From contig CALFAY010000038.1 in NCBI GenBank assembly GCA_937944855.1, positions 104,694 through 168,693 of the forward strand: 64,000 nucleotides of DNA. The letters are read 5' to 3'. The position numbers were made by a program, and so were the translations under genes. The stretch is from an uncultured Planctomycetota bacterium. GTDB taxonomy: Bacteria > Planctomycetota > Planctomycetia > Gemmatales > HRBIN36. Of this stretch, positions 16,882 to 26,128 are shown piece by piece. The stretch's first letter is position 1. Each line of letters begins with the position of its first letter. The notes below the pieces were generated by a model that was not told where the DNA came from, did no database searches, and saw only the letters and a program-made list of their open reading frames with translations.

Positions 16882-19146
16882 TCACTCGGCGAAGCGGGCG
16901 GTCTGGTCGCTGAGGCCCGCACTGGCGGAACTGGTTTGACGGATACGGCGGCTTTGGACCTCCGAGCGCATCAGGTCGAGCACCTCGGCAACCGGCTTGG
17001 AACCGAGGTCGCCGTCAATCCGGTCCCGCAACGCCACCGTGCCGGCTTCGCGTTCTTTCTCGCCGACGACGAGCATGTAGGGAATCTTTTCCAGCTGGGC
17101 TTCGCGGATTTTGTAGCCGATCTTTTCCGGCCGATAGTCGCCGGTGACGCGGAAGCCAGCCTGACGGAAGTCGGCCTCGATCTTGCGGGCGTAGTCGAAG
17201 ACCTTCTCGCTGACGGGGAGAATGCGAGCCTGTTCAGGGGCCAGCCAGAGCGGAAAAGCTCCCGCGAAATGCTCGATGAGGATGCCGCAGAACCGCTCCA
17301 TCGAGCCGAACGGTGCCCGATGGATCATCACCGGCCGATGCGGGGCGTTGTCCGGGCCGATGTACTCCAGCCCGAAGCGTTCCGGCAGGTTGTAATCCAG
17401 TTGCACGGTGCCGAGTTGCCATTCCCGGCCGATGCAGTCCCGGACCACGAAATCGACCTTCGGACCGTAAAACGCCGCTTCGCCTTCTTCGGCGGAGTAG
17501 TTCATGCCCAGGTTTTTGACGGTTTGAAGGAGGTTCTGCTCGGCCTGTTTCCAGTTGGCGTCGCTGCCGACGTACTTATCGCTCTTGGGATCTCGAAGCC
17601 CAACCCGTACCCGGTAGTCCTCCAGCCCGACACTGCGGAGCACGAACAGGACCAGTTCAAGATTGGAGACCAGTTCCGCCTCGATCTGCTCCGGGGTGAC
17701 GAACAGGTGGGCGTCGTCCTGGGTGAAACCGCGGACGCGGGTCATGCCGGACAGTTCGCCAGTCTGCTCGAAGCGATAGACGGTGCCGAACTCGGCCAAG
17801 CGGACAGGGAGATCGCGGTAGCTGCGTTGCTCGGCCTTGTAGATGTTGATGTGGTGCGGGCAGTTCATCGGCTTCAGGAGATAGCCTTCCTGCTGCTCCA
17901 GCCAGCCGAGCAGGGCCTTGGCCCGTTCGCGGGATGTCGAGGCGTTGCGGTACTCCGGCAGGGCGATGCCGGCCTGGTCCAGAAGAGACAAAACGTGGCG
18001 ATGCACGGCGTCGAGCCGTTCGGCAGGCGAGTGGGCCTCCAGATAGCCCGGCGGGACGAAGCCGGCGCTGCGGAGGTAATCGGTCATCTGCCGTTCCCGG
18101 GCTTCGTCCAGTTCTCCGGCGGCCAGGCGGTACTGGGCCAGGTCCAGAGCGGCAGCGTGGACGTGGAAGTACATGGGCGGGAACTGGGCGTCCCGATAGT
18201 ACGGGAAGTGACCGCTGGTGCGGTACAGTTCCAGCCGTCCGATGTGCGGCGTGTACACCGGCTGGTAGCCGCGCTTGAGCAGTTCCTCGCGGATGAAACT
18301 TTCGAGCAGGCTGCGGACCATCGCCCCTTTGGCCATCCACAGGATCAGGCCACTGCCGACCTGCGAGGTGATGGTGAACAGTTTCAATTGCTTGCCCAGG
18401 ACGCGGTGATCGCGTTTGCGGGCTTCTTCGAGCTGCTTGAGGTAATGGTCGAGGTCTTTCTGGGTGAAAAACGCGGTGCCATAAAGCCGCTGAAGCTGGG
18501 GCCGGGTGGCGTCGTTCTTCCAGTAGGCCCCGGCGATGCTGAGCAATTTGAAGGCCCCGATCTTGCCGGCGTGGGGAATGTGCGGCCCCCGGCACAGGTC
18601 GATGAACTCCCCCTGGCGGTAGAAGCTCAGGCTCGGAAACTTCGACAATTCCTCGTCGATGTGCTCGACCTTGTAATCCTGGCCCAAGTCGGCGACCAGG
18701 GCGCGGGCCTCGGCCGTGGGACGCTCAAAACGCTCGAACGGCTCGGCCTGCTCGATGATTTTCCGCATCTCGGCCTCGATGCGGGGGAAGTCCTCTTCGC
18801 GGATGGGGGGCTGAACGTCGATGTCGTAGTAGAAGCCGTTCTCGATGGTCGGGCCGAAAGCCAGCTTGGCTCCGGGAAACAGCCGCATCACCGCCCGGGC
18901 CATGACGTGGGCGCAACTGTGGCGGAGCACGTCGAGGGCTTCACGGTCCTGGTCGGTGAGAATCTGGAACTGGATCTCGCCCTGACCGTCGTGCAGTTCG
19001 CGGTCGAGGTCCACGATAGTGCCGTTGATCTTGGCGGCAACGGCGGCACGGGCCAGGCGTTTGCTGACGGCTTCGGCGATGTCGCGGGGCCGGGTGCCTT
19101 CGGGAAAAGTCTTCACCGACCCATCCGGGAAACGGATCGTGAGCAT
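16882..19146 (-). CDS. thrS: Threonyl-tRNA synthetase with a ~93-residue insertion
   Basis: A 754-residue cytosolic enzyme charging tRNA-Thr. The order is a TGS-like domain (about 1-62), the editing domain with [11 protein letters not shown] (HxxxH), then [25 protein letters not shown], the class II catalytic core with motif 2 ([25 protein letters not shown]) and motif 3 ([21 protein letters not shown]), and the anticodon-binding domain. Bacterial ThrRS is usually about 640 residues. Here about 93 extra residues (roughly 326-419) lie between QFPPM and [11 protein letters not shown] in the catalytic domain. ATG 19146 follows GAGG; the track start at 19188 is not supported. The gene ends convergently with the SDR. 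Confidence 0.95.
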   Translation of the reverse strand: MLTIRFPDGSVKTFPEGTRPRDIAEAVSKRLARAAVAAKINGTIVDLDRELHDGQGEIQFQILTDQDREALDVLRHSCAHVMARAVMRLFPGAKLAFGPTIENGFYYDIDVQPPIREEDFPRIEAEMRKIIEQAEPFERFERPTAEARALVADLGQDYKVEHIDEELSKFPSLSFYRQGEFIDLCRGPHIPHAGKIGAFKLLSIAGAYWKNDATRPQLQRLYGTAFFTQKDLDHYLKQLEEARKRDHRVLGKQLKLFTITSQVGSGLILWMAKGAMVRSLLESFIREELLKRGYQPVYTPHIGRLELYRTSGHFPYYRDAQFPPMYFHVHAAALDLAQYRLAAGELDEARERQMTDYLRSAGFVPPGYLEAHSPAERLDAVHRHVLSLLDQAGIALPEYRNASTSRERAKALLGWLEQQEGYLLKPMNCPHHINIYKAEQRSYRDLPVRLAEFGTVYRFEQTGELSGMTRVRGFTQDDAHLFVTPEQIEAELVSNLELVLFVLRSVGLEDYRVRVGLRDPKSDKYVGSDANWKQAEQNLLQTVKNLGMNYSAEEGEAAFYGPKVDFVVRDCIGREWQLGTVQLDYNLPERFGLEYIGPDNAPHRPVMIHRAPFGSMERFCGILIEHFAGAFPLWLAPEQARILPVSEKVFDYARKIEADFRQAGFRVTGDYRPEKIGYKIREAQLEKIPYMLVVGEKEREAGTVALRDRIDGDLGSKPVAEVLDLMRSEVQSRRIRQTSSASAGLSDQTARFAE

Positions 19147-19195
19147 AGGCGTTCCTCGCTGGAGGGAGGCGGCCAGACCACGCGCCATGAGGGGG

Positions 19196-19537
19196 TCATT
19201 GCGGCTGTTCGGTTTCCGGAGGAGCTTCGCCGGTGCCCCCGCAATGGCGGCAAGTGACGTCGATGAAGCCGACGCCCTTGCACCGGCGGCAGATGTCGTG
19301 GCTCATGACCGCCGGTCGGCCGACGCATTTTGGACACAGCACCGGAATGCAGCCCTGACCGTTGCAACGGTCGCACTTCTCGACGATGACGCTAAACGTC
19401 TCTTCCCGCTTCAGGGTCGTCTTGCGCGTTCGCGTCGCAGTTTTCGCCGTCGCGGTGGTCCGACGCGCCTTGGCCGTCGCCGTCGGTTTGCTCTTGCGGG
19501 TCTTGACGGCCGTTTTCGAAGCAGGCTTGCTCTTCAT
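19196..19537 (-). CDS. DnaJ-type zinc-finger protein with a Lys/Thr/Ala-rich tail
   Basis: A 113-residue protein in two parts. Residues 1-45 are Lys/Thr/Ala-rich ([33 protein letters not shown]), like a histone H1-type basic tail. Residues 55-105 hold four CxxC units, three in the CxxCxGxG form of the DnaJ central zinc finger ([24 protein letters not shown]) and one as LCPKCVGR. No J-domain is present. It could bind nucleic acid through the tail, with the finger as a protein or RNA contact. It lies 49 bases upstream of thrS on the same strand, so the two may be cotranscribed. Confidence 0.75.
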   Translation of the reverse strand: MKSKPASKTAVKTRKSKPTATAKARRTTATAKTATRTRKTTLKREETFSVIVEKCDRCNGQGCIPVLCPKCVGRPAVMSHDICRRCKGVGFIDVTCRHCGGTGEAPPETEQPQ

Positions 19538-19596
19538 CGCTGATTGACTCCCCTGGGGGCATGCGTAGATTAGGTATTTTACAGCAGCGGAGCGAC

Positions 19597-20484
19597 ATGC
19601 CAATGGAGCACGCCATCCGCAAAGCCGAGACGTTGATCGAGGCGCTCGGCTACATCCGCAAGTTCCGGGACCGGCTGACCGTCATCAAGCTGGGCGGCAG
19701 CGCCATGGAAGACCGTGACGCCCTCACCGCCACGCTGCAAGACGTCATTTTCATGGAGACGGTGGGCCTCAGGCCGATCCTGGTCCACGGCGGCGGCAAA
19801 CCCATCGACCGGGCCATGGCCCAGGCCGGGCTGACGCCCCGCAAGGTCCGCGGTCTCCGCTATACGGACGAACAGACCCTGGAAATCGTCGTCCGCGTCC
19901 TCCTCAAAGAAATCAATGCCGATATTGTCGGCCAAGTCAAGCGGTTAGGCGGTCGGGCGGTCGGTCTGCACGGCGACGACTTGCGGGTCCTGCACGGACA
20001 ACGGACTTTCCTGACGGTCGAAGGCGGGGAGCGGATCGACCTCGGTCTGGTCGGAGAAGTTACCTGGGTGGACCGGGATTTGATCGAGGCCCTGTGCCGG
20101 GCCGACATCGTGCCGGTCATTCCGTCCCTGGTCTGGGACGACGAAGCCCACCGCTGGCTCAACGTCAATGCCGACAACGCCGCCGCCGCCGTCGCTGCCC
20201 ACGTCCAGGCCGATAAGCTCGTTCTGCTCACCGACACGCCGGGCATCCTCCGGGACCGTCACGACGAAAGCAGCGTGATTTCCAGCTTGAACGCCAGGCA
20301 ATGCGACGACCTGATCCGCAGCGGCGTCATCGACAGCGGCATGATTCCCAAGGTGCAGGCCTGCCTGGACAGCCTCCAGGCCGGGGTCAAGAAAACCCAC
20401 ATCATCGACGGCCGCTTACGCCATTCGCTGCTGCTGGAAATCTTCACGGACAAAGGCGTCGGCACGGAAATCACGGTGAGTTGA
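19597..20484 (+). CDS. argB: Acetylglutamate kinase
   Basis: A 295-residue enzyme phosphorylating N-acetyl-L-glutamate, the second step of arginine synthesis. The N-terminal glycine motif is [11 protein letters not shown], the substrate loop is [13 protein letters not shown], and [30 protein letters not shown] is the ATP-site region. [27 protein letters not shown] matches the C-terminal domain. The long N-terminal helix ([22 protein letters not shown]) resembles the arginine-sensitive hexameric type, so feedback control by arginine is plausible. ATG 19597 and ATG 19603 are both usable. It is followed after eight bases by argD. Confidence 0.95.
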   Translation: MPMEHAIRKAETLIEALGYIRKFRDRLTVIKLGGSAMEDRDALTATLQDVIFMETVGLRPILVHGGGKPIDRAMAQAGLTPRKVRGLRYTDEQTLEIVVRVLLKEINADIVGQVKRLGGRAVGLHGDDLRVLHGQRTFLTVEGGERIDLGLVGEVTWVDRDLIEALCRADIVPVIPSLVWDDEAHRWLNVNADNAAAAVAAHVQADKLVLLTDTPGILRDRHDESSVISSLNARQCDDLIRSGVIDSGMIPKVQACLDSLQAGVKKTHIIDGRLRHSLLLEIFTDKGVGTEITVS

Positions 20485-20492
20485 GGAGTCCC

Positions 20493-21692
20493 ATGCAGCA
20501 CGCTCCGCTTTCCTCGCAGGAGACGATCGCCCTGTTTCAGCAGTACGTCATCGGGAACTACACGCGCTTTCCGGTATCGCTGGTGCGGGGAGAGGGTTCC
20601 TACGTCTGGGACGCCGAGGGCAATCGCTATCTCGACCTGTTTCCCGGCTGGGGCTGCAATCTGCTTGGGCACTGTCCGCCGCGAGTTGTCGAGGCGGTGC
20701 GGGATCAGGTCGGCCGATTGATCCATGTGCCGAACACCTGGTACATGGAAGCCCAGGGGCTTCTGGCCCGGGAACTGAGCCGACGCAGCTTCGACGGCAA
20801 ATGCTTCTTCTGCAACAGCGGGGCGGAAGCGATCGAGGCGGCGATCAAGCTGGCCCGGGTCTTCGGCAAGCCGAACCGCTACAAAATCGTGTCCATGCTT
20901 AACAGCTTCCACGGCCGGACGATGGGGGCCGTCACTGCTACCGGCCAGCCGAAGTACCATCAGGGCTTCGAGCCGCTCCTGCCTGGCTTCAAGTACGCTC
21001 CGTTTGGCGATCTCGAAGCGGCGGGACGGGCCGTGGATGACGAAACCTGCGCCATCCTGGTGGAGCCGATCCAGGGGGAAGGCGGCATCAACATCCCGCC
21101 GCCGGGTTACCTCGAAGGGTTGCGGGAGTTGGCGGACCAACGCAAGCTGCTGCTCATCTTCGACGAGGTCCAGACGGGCATGGGCCGGACGGGCCAGTGG
21201 TTCGGGCACCAACACTGGAATGTCGAGCCGGACGCGATGACGCTGGCCAAGGGCCTGGCCGGCGGCATCGCCTGTGGGGCTTTGGTCGTCCGCAAGGACT
21301 ACGCCGACCTGCTCAAGCCGGGGATGCACGCCTCGACATTCGGCGGCAATCCGATCGCCTGTCAGGCGGCGTTGGCGACCATCGAGACCATCGAGGCCGA
21401 CGGTCTGCTTGAACGGGCAAAGCAGATCGGCGACGCCTTTCGCAGCCGATTCCAGACGCTGCTCCAGAAACTGCCGGTGATCCGCGAGGTCCGGGTCCAG
21501 GGTTGCATGATCGGCATCGAACTGGCCGTCGATGGCGCACCCATTGTCGCGAAATGTCTGGAGCGCCGGCTGCTCATCAACTGCACTCACGGCACGGTGT
21601 TGCGTCTGCTCCCGGCCATGAACCTGACCGACGAGCAAATCGACGAAGGCTTTGCGATTCTCAAGGCCGTGCTGTCGGAACACGCCGTGTGA
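20493..21692 (+). CDS. argD: Acetylornithine aminotransferase
   Basis: A 399-residue class III PLP-dependent aminotransferase converting N-acetylglutamate semialdehyde to N-acetylornithine. [36 protein letters not shown] and [11 protein letters not shown] mark the PLP site, and the Lys in [16 protein letters not shown] is the Schiff-base residue. [14 protein letters not shown] completes the signature. GAGGAG precedes the ATG, and argB ends eight bases upstream, so the two are cotranscribed. The same family includes succinylornithine and other omega-transaminases, but the arg gene context supports argD. Confidence 0.93.
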   Translation: MQHAPLSSQETIALFQQYVIGNYTRFPVSLVRGEGSYVWDAEGNRYLDLFPGWGCNLLGHCPPRVVEAVRDQVGRLIHVPNTWYMEAQGLLARELSRRSFDGKCFFCNSGAEAIEAAIKLARVFGKPNRYKIVSMLNSFHGRTMGAVTATGQPKYHQGFEPLLPGFKYAPFGDLEAAGRAVDDETCAILVEPIQGEGGINIPPPGYLEGLRELADQRKLLLIFDEVQTGMGRTGQWFGHQHWNVEPDAMTLAKGLAGGIACGALVVRKDYADLLKPGMHASTFGGNPIACQAALATIETIEADGLLERAKQIGDAFRSRFQTLLQKLPVIREVRVQGCMIGIELAVDGAPIVAKCLERRLLINCTHGTVLRLLPAMNLTDEQIDEGFAILKAVLSEHAV

Positions 21693-21781
21693 TTTCCTGA
21701 TCGGTTCCCGCTATTTTGGAAGGATGGGAGGGCGCCCGCAGGGATGCGACCAGCACTGTTTCTTTTGCTTTTACCGCCGTC

Positions 21782-22717
21782 ATGCGTCATTTCATCACCC
21801 TGTTCGACCTGACCCGCGACGAGCTGCTTCACCTGCTGACGATGGCGGAACGACTCAAACGTCAGCGAAGCCGAGGCAAGGCCCGCCGCAAGCTGGGAGG
21901 CAAGGTCGTCGCCCTGATCTTCGAGAAGCCATCGCTGCGCACCCGGGTCAGCTTCGAGTCGGCGGTCGCTCAGTTGGGCGGAGCGAGCATCTTTCTGACG
22001 GGGGGAGAGGTCGGTCTGGGAACGCGGGAGGCGATTCCGGATTGCGCCCGGACCCTGAGCCAGTTTTGCGATGCCGTCATCCTGCGGACTTTCGCCCACA
22101 GTACCGTGGAAACCTTCGCTGAACATGCCTCCGTGCCGGTCATCAACGGGTTGACCGATGCGCATCATCCCTGTCAGGCCCTCTCGGACCTGTTCACGAT
22201 GCGGGAGCATTTCGGGGAATTGCGGGGCCGGATAGTCGCTTTCGTCGGCGACGGCAACAACGTGGCCCGGTCCCTGGCGGCAGGCTGCGGCATGTTGGGG
22301 ATGCACTTCGTCCTGGCCGCCCCGGAGGGTTATGGCTTCGAGCCGGAATATGCGGACCTGCTTCGGCAGCGCTTTCCCGAAGTCCGTTTCGAGATCAACG
22401 GCTCGCCGAAGGAAGCGGTGCGCCATGCTGACGTCGTCTACACCGACGTTTGGACGAGCATGGGACAGGAAGCTGAGAAGGACGCCCGTTGCCAGGCTTT
22501 CCGCGGTTTCCAGGTCAACGAGCAGTTATTGGAGCAGGCCCCGGCTCACGCGGTAGTCATGCACTGCCTGCCGGCGCACCGCGGCGAGGAGATTACCAGC
22601 GAGGTCCTGGACGGCCAGCGCAGCATCGCTTTCCAGCAGGCAGGCAATCGCCTGCATGCCCAAAAAGCGCTGCTGGAGTGGCTGATGAGCCAGCAGGGGC
22701 GTCGCTCCCGGCGATGA
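21782..22717 (+). CDS. argF: Ornithine carbamoyltransferase
   Basis: A 311-residue enzyme making citrulline from ornithine and carbamoyl phosphate. The carbamoyl-phosphate motif FEKPSLRTRVSFE, the HHPCQALSDL motif and the catalytic loop HCLPAHRGEEI are all present. The start at MRHFITLFDLT fits the family. No clear Shine-Dalgarno is visible before ATG 21782. The TTG at 21716 in the track would add 22 unlikely residues. The gene follows argD by 89 bases, completing an argB-argD-argF run. It ends six bases from the convergent DUF1552 gene. Confidence 0.94.
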   Translation: MRHFITLFDLTRDELLHLLTMAERLKRQRSRGKARRKLGGKVVALIFEKPSLRTRVSFESAVAQLGGASIFLTGGEVGLGTREAIPDCARTLSQFCDAVILRTFAHSTVETFAEHASVPVINGLTDAHHPCQALSDLFTMREHFGELRGRIVAFVGDGNNVARSLAAGCGMLGMHFVLAAPEGYGFEPEYADLLRQRFPEVRFEINGSPKEAVRHADVVYTDVWTSMGQEAEKDARCQAFRGFQVNEQLLEQAPAHAVVMHCLPAHRGEEITSEVLDGQRSIAFQQAGNRLHAQKALLEWLMSQQGRRSRR

Positions 22718-22723
22718 TTTCCG

Positions 22724-24073
22724 TCACAGCAAACCGGGCAGCACGCCGGTGCTGTCGCCGAGCTTCTCGGTCTTGGCCCCGATGCGGTCGAGCATGGCCA
22801 ACCAGAGGTTGTTGAGCGGCGTCTCGCGGCGATAGCGGATGTGCCGTCCGGGCCGCAGCGTGCCGTTGCCCCCACCGACCAAAAGCGTCGGCAGGTCGTC
22901 GTGATTGTGCCGATTGCCGTCGCCAATGCCCGATCCGTAAGCGATCATGCAGTGGTCCAACAGCGTGCCGTCGCTCTCGGGGATGCTCTTGAGCTTGCCG
23001 AGGAAGTAGGCGAACAGGCTGATATGGAAGCGGTTGATCTTGGCGATCTTGGCCTGCTTCTCGGCGCTGCCGCCGTGGTGCGATAAATCGTGATGCCCTT
23101 CCGGCACGCCGATGAGCCGATAGCTGCGGTTGCTGCCGTCGTTGGCGTACACGAAGGTGGCGATGCGGGTCAGATCCCCCTGGAAAGCCAGGACCAGAAG
23201 GTCCGAGAGGATGCGCACGTGTTCGTCGTACTCTTTGGGCACGCCGGTCGGCTTGGCCATGTCGGGCAGCTTGGCCTCGGCGACCTGCCCTTTCTCCGTT
23301 CGTTGGATGCGTTGCTCCAGTTCGCGGATGGAGGTCAGGTATTCGTCGAGCTTGCGCTGGTCGGCATGACCGAGTTGGCGACGCAGGTCGTTGGCGTCTT
23401 CCTGCACGAAGTCGAGGATGCTCTTGGCATATTCCTGACGCCGTGCCCGGCTGGCCGCAGCTTCCTTGGTATCGCTGCCGGCGAAGAGCCGCTCGAAGAG
23501 TTGCCGGGGATCGACTTCCTTAATCATCGGCGTCGATTCGCTTCGCCAGGAGATGCTCGACGAGTAGGCACAACTGTAGCCCGAATCGCAGCTGCCCGCC
23601 TGGCGACCTCCTTCGGTACCGATCTCCAGCGACGGGAACTTGGTCAGATGGCCGATCTTCATGGCCGCCATCTGGTCCGCCGAGATACCCACGCGGATGT
23701 CTGCCCCGGCGGTCTTCTTGGGCTGGCAGCCGGTCAGCCATGCCGACATGGCTCGGGCATGATCGCCCGGCCCGTCGCCGTTGGCCCGGGCCTTGTCAGC
23801 CGTCAACCCGCTGAGGACGAGCAGTTTATCCTTGAACTCCGACAGGGGTTCGAGAATGGGCGGCAGTTCGAAATCGCTGCCATCCTTGCGGGGCGTCCAA
23901 TCGGGCATGTGGGCCCCATTGGGAATGTAGAAAAACGCCATGCGGGTCGGCGCTCTGGGCGCTTTGCTGGGGGCGGCAATGGAGAGGACCGGCATCATGG
24001 CGTCGAGCCAGGGCAGAGCAATGGCGGTCCCCAGACCTCGCAGAACGGTACGGCGGGAAAGTCGAGTCGTCAT
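22724..24073 (-). CDS. DUF1552 Tat-exported protein
   Basis: A 449-residue protein of the planctomycete DUF1552 family. The N-terminus has a twin-arginine signal (SRRTVLRGLGTAIALPWLDAM). FFYIPNGAHMPDWTP, LVLSGLTADKARANGDGPGDHARAMSAWLTG, CDSGYSCAYSSSISWRSESTPM and MIAYGSGIGDGNRHNHDDLPTLLVGGG are typical blocks. The function is unknown; genes of this family usually stand next to DUF1592-type cytochrome-containing proteins, none of which is seen here. A GGGGGA site precedes the ATG, and TATAAT lies about 35 bases upstream. Confidence 0.9.
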   Translation of the reverse strand: MTTRLSRRTVLRGLGTAIALPWLDAMMPVLSIAAPSKAPRAPTRMAFFYIPNGAHMPDWTPRKDGSDFELPPILEPLSEFKDKLLVLSGLTADKARANGDGPGDHARAMSAWLTGCQPKKTAGADIRVGISADQMAAMKIGHLTKFPSLEIGTEGGRQAGSCDSGYSCAYSSSISWRSESTPMIKEVDPRQLFERLFAGSDTKEAAASRARRQEYAKSILDFVQEDANDLRRQLGHADQRKLDEYLTSIRELEQRIQRTEKGQVAEAKLPDMAKPTGVPKEYDEHVRILSDLLVLAFQGDLTRIATFVYANDGSNRSYRLIGVPEGHHDLSHHGGSAEKQAKIAKINRFHISLFAYFLGKLKSIPESDGTLLDHCMIAYGSGIGDGNRHNHDDLPTLLVGGGNGTLRPGRHIRYRRETPLNNLWLAMLDRIGAKTEKLGDSTGVLPGLL

Positions 24074-24108
24074 GGTAGGATCCCCCTGGTTCCGGTGGGC
24101 TATCAGGC

Positions 24109-24114
24109 ATTATA
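24109..24114 (-). promoter_or_regulatory. -10 box (TATAAT) of the DUF1552 gene
   Basis: A perfect TATAAT within GGTTTATAATGCC on the minus strand, placing the transcript start near 24102, about 30 bases before the ATG. The -35 region is not consensus. The same GGTTTATAATG string occurs before bpt at 31614-31619. Confidence 0.5.
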
Positions 24115-24363
24115 AACCCCCGTATCGGCCCGTGGGGAGCGGAAAATCCGCCCAATTGCTGGCAACAACCCGAAGTGTCACGCCGGCCCAGGGAATGCGC
24201 GCTGCTTCGACAAGAGTGCGAACAACTCCTGGGTAGCCCATAGAAACTGCGTCAACTGGCGATCAGGCGGATTCGCGTACCGAATTGCTTGACGAGGCGG
24301 TATGCTTTCTCTGGTGCCGATGGGTTTCTGGCATTCTTTGCTCGCAATAGAAAGACGTCCTCC

Positions 24364-25086
24364 ATGTCGTTCACCTGGGAACGTGAGCCGATCCGCACTG
24401 CCCCGTTGTCCGTGGTGGTCACGGTCCCCCCAGCTGCCGGACCTGTGGAGCCGATCGTCGAACCGCTCCTGAGCCAGCTCAAACGCCTAGGACAGGACTA
24501 CGAAGTGCTGCTCTGTCCCGAGGGCGGGCCGGACCAGCGTCCTGCAAGACCTGAGGAGCCCGGTGCCGCTACGGTGGTGACCGTGGAAAAGCCGGGCCAC
24601 GGAGCGGCTCTGAAGGCGGGTCTGAAAGCGGCACGGCATCCGCTGGTGTTCACATTCCCGGCCACAGGGGAATACGACCCGGTAGATCTGTCCCAGTTTC
24701 TGGAGCGGATCGACCGCTGCGACCTGGTGTGCGGCTGTCGCCGGGGACTGGGGCGGTGGAGCCGGTGGCGATGGGGTTTTTGGCCGTACCTGTTGTTCGG
24801 CGTCTCGGTCCGCGATGCGACCTGTCCGGTGCGGCTGTATCGCCGGGAGATCTTCAAGCGCATCCCGATCCAGTCGCCGAGCGGGTTCGCGGAGGTGGAA
24901 ATCCTGGCCAAAGCGAATTTCCTGGAGCGGATCTTCGACGAGGTAGAAATCGCATGGAAGCCCGGCCCGGTGAGCGTGGACCGCGGCTCAGCGCGGGACC
25001 TCAGACGGCTGTTCAACCATCCCGATTTTGGACCGGTCGATCCCGACGCGGTGGCCGCTGAGGCGACGAGTCCGACTTCGGCGTGA
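24364..25086 (+). CDS. Degenerate family 2 glycosyltransferase-like protein
   Basis: A 240-residue protein with the outline of a dolichyl-phosphate-mannose-type GT2 enzyme: SVVVTVPPAAGPVEPIVEPLL, YEVLLCPEGG, GHGAALKAGLKAARHPLVF, and later VRDATCPVRLYRREIFKRIPIQSPSGFAEVEILAKA. The usual DADxQxxP nucleotide-sugar/metal motif reads FPATGEYDPVDL, so both acidic residues of the DxD are missing. It is therefore either catalytically altered or inactive. No membrane segment is convincing. It is followed 24 bases later by a small membrane zinc-ribbon gene, probably in the same transcript. Confidence 0.7.
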   Translation: MSFTWEREPIRTAPLSVVVTVPPAAGPVEPIVEPLLSQLKRLGQDYEVLLCPEGGPDQRPARPEEPGAATVVTVEKPGHGAALKAGLKAARHPLVFTFPATGEYDPVDLSQFLERIDRCDLVCGCRRGLGRWSRWRWGFWPYLLFGVSVRDATCPVRLYRREIFKRIPIQSPSGFAEVEILAKANFLERIFDEVEIAWKPGPVSVDRGSARDLRRLFNHPDFGPVDPDAVAAEATSPTSA

Positions 25087-25110
25087 GATCAGGGGCGGAA
25101 CGACTCGACC

Positions 25111-25479
25111 ATGTACCGCAAAATCCGCCGCCATCGGAAGCTGCTTTTCCTTTCGGCCTTGGGTGCCCTGCTGCTGCACTTTGCCGCGCCGGAACGGGTG
25201 CCGCTGTGGGCCGGTCTGAGCCTGTTGGGAGCATGGCTGGCGGCATTCGGTTACGGCTTCGCTCATGTGGCCATGACCCGGCGAACGGCTTACTGCTGCC
25301 CTTACTGCGGCTGGATGCCGTATGCGCTGGACGCGTGGAAGTGCAAGGGCTGTGGCCGCCGCGTGGACGTGTTCCGGCAAATGGGCATCTGTTCTCGCTG
25401 CGGGCATCAGCATGAGGAGTTCATGTGCTTGCGCTGTCGGGGCGTGGCCGCCCGCAACCGCTGGCTGCGGCTCTCCTGA
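25111..25479 (+). CDS. Small membrane protein with C-terminal zinc ribbons
   Basis: A 122-residue protein. Two hydrophobic segments (about residues 10-26 and 30-52) are followed by a Cys-rich cytoplasmic part with four CxxC pairs: CCPYCGWMP, WKCKGCGRR, GICSRCGHQ and MCLRCRG. These can bind two zinc ions as paired ribbons. Nothing else identifies its role. It is six bases from the convergent GbsR-like gene. Confidence 0.7.
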   Translation: MYRKIRRHRKLLFLSALGALLLHFAAPERVPLWAGLSLLGAWLAAFGYGFAHVAMTRRTAYCCPYCGWMPYALDAWKCKGCGRRVDVFRQMGICSRCGHQHEEFMCLRCRGVAARNRWLRLS

Positions 25480-25485
25480 GCGGTC

Positions 25486-26091
25486 TTACAGCGAGCGGAG
25501 GAGGGCGTCGCCTTCGGGTCGCACGAGCAGTTCGACGGCGGCCTGGATGCCACGGCGGTTGTTGAAGAAGCGTTCGGCCAGGCGCTCCATGGTGGTCAGA
25601 AAGTTCAGCATGTCCTCGACCCGCTGGAAATGCTGAGCGGCGCGGGGATCGGCCTGACGGCCGGAAACCGCCGGGGCCAGCGCTTCCCGGCACTGGTGCA
25701 GCGTCTTGAGAACGGGGTCGATCTCGCGGCGCTTGCGCTGAGCGGCCAGCACCGTGAACATCTCCCAAACGTCGGTCAACGACTCGAAATACTCGCGGCG
25801 GTCGCCTCGCTTGCGGACCCGGCGAACCAGGCCCCATTCCACCAGCGTGCGGATGTTCATGCTGACGTTGCCCCGGGAAATTCCCAGACGCTTCTGAATT
25901 TCCTCCGCGCACAGGGCCTCGCCGGTGATGAACAGCAGACCGTGAATCTCGGCCATCGTCCGGCTGACCCCCCACCAGGAACTCATGTCGCCCCACAGAT
26001 CGACGAAGCGCCGCTCGACCTCGGCGAGGCGAGTTTCCAAGGCGTTAGAGGATTTTTTCACAGTCTTTATAGCTTTTGCAGTTTTCAACAT
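25486..26091 (-). CDS. GbsR/MarR-family transcriptional regulator
   Basis: A 201-residue winged-helix regulator. AEIHGLLFITGEALCAEEIQKRLGISRGNVSMNIRTLVEWGLVRRVRKRGDRREYFES is the DNA-binding domain in the GbsR arrangement. The C-terminal half is helical and would dimerise or sense a ligand. GbsR relatives control osmoprotectant uptake and synthesis, but no such gene adjoins it. The N-terminus is Lys-rich (MLKTAKAIKTVKKSS). A perfect TATAAT ends nine bases before the ATG, so the transcript may be leaderless. Confidence 0.85.
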   Translation of the reverse strand: MLKTAKAIKTVKKSSNALETRLAEVERRFVDLWGDMSSWWGVSRTMAEIHGLLFITGEALCAEEIQKRLGISRGNVSMNIRTLVEWGLVRRVRKRGDRREYFESLTDVWEMFTVLAAQRKRREIDPVLKTLHQCREALAPAVSGRQADPRAAQHFQRVEDMLNFLTTMERLAERFFNNRRGIQAAVELLVRPEGDALLRSL

Positions 26092-26099
26092 CAGGTGAA

Positions 26100-26105
26100 A
26101 TTATA
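26100..26105 (-). promoter_or_regulatory. -10 box (TATAAT), possible leaderless start
   Basis: TATAAT on the minus strand, followed by TTCACCTG and the ATG at 26091. With the usual 6-8 base distance, transcription would begin at or within two bases of the start codon. No Shine-Dalgarno is present. Confidence 0.5.
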
Positions 26106-26128
26106 GCTGGCATTCGGCTTTGGTGCCA

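Noticed and set aside
16936-19257. 773-residue plus-strand ORF
   Set aside because: It lies antisense to thrS, whose synthetase motifs are unambiguous. High GC content leaves long open antisense frames.
20259-21683. 474-residue minus-strand ORF
   Set aside because: Antisense to argB and argD; no independent evidence.
24074-24363. tRNA or small RNA in the gap before the GT2-like gene
   Set aside because: I looked for cloverleaf and T-loop patterns (GGTTCGAATCC type) and found none; only the DUF1552 promoter candidate is visible.
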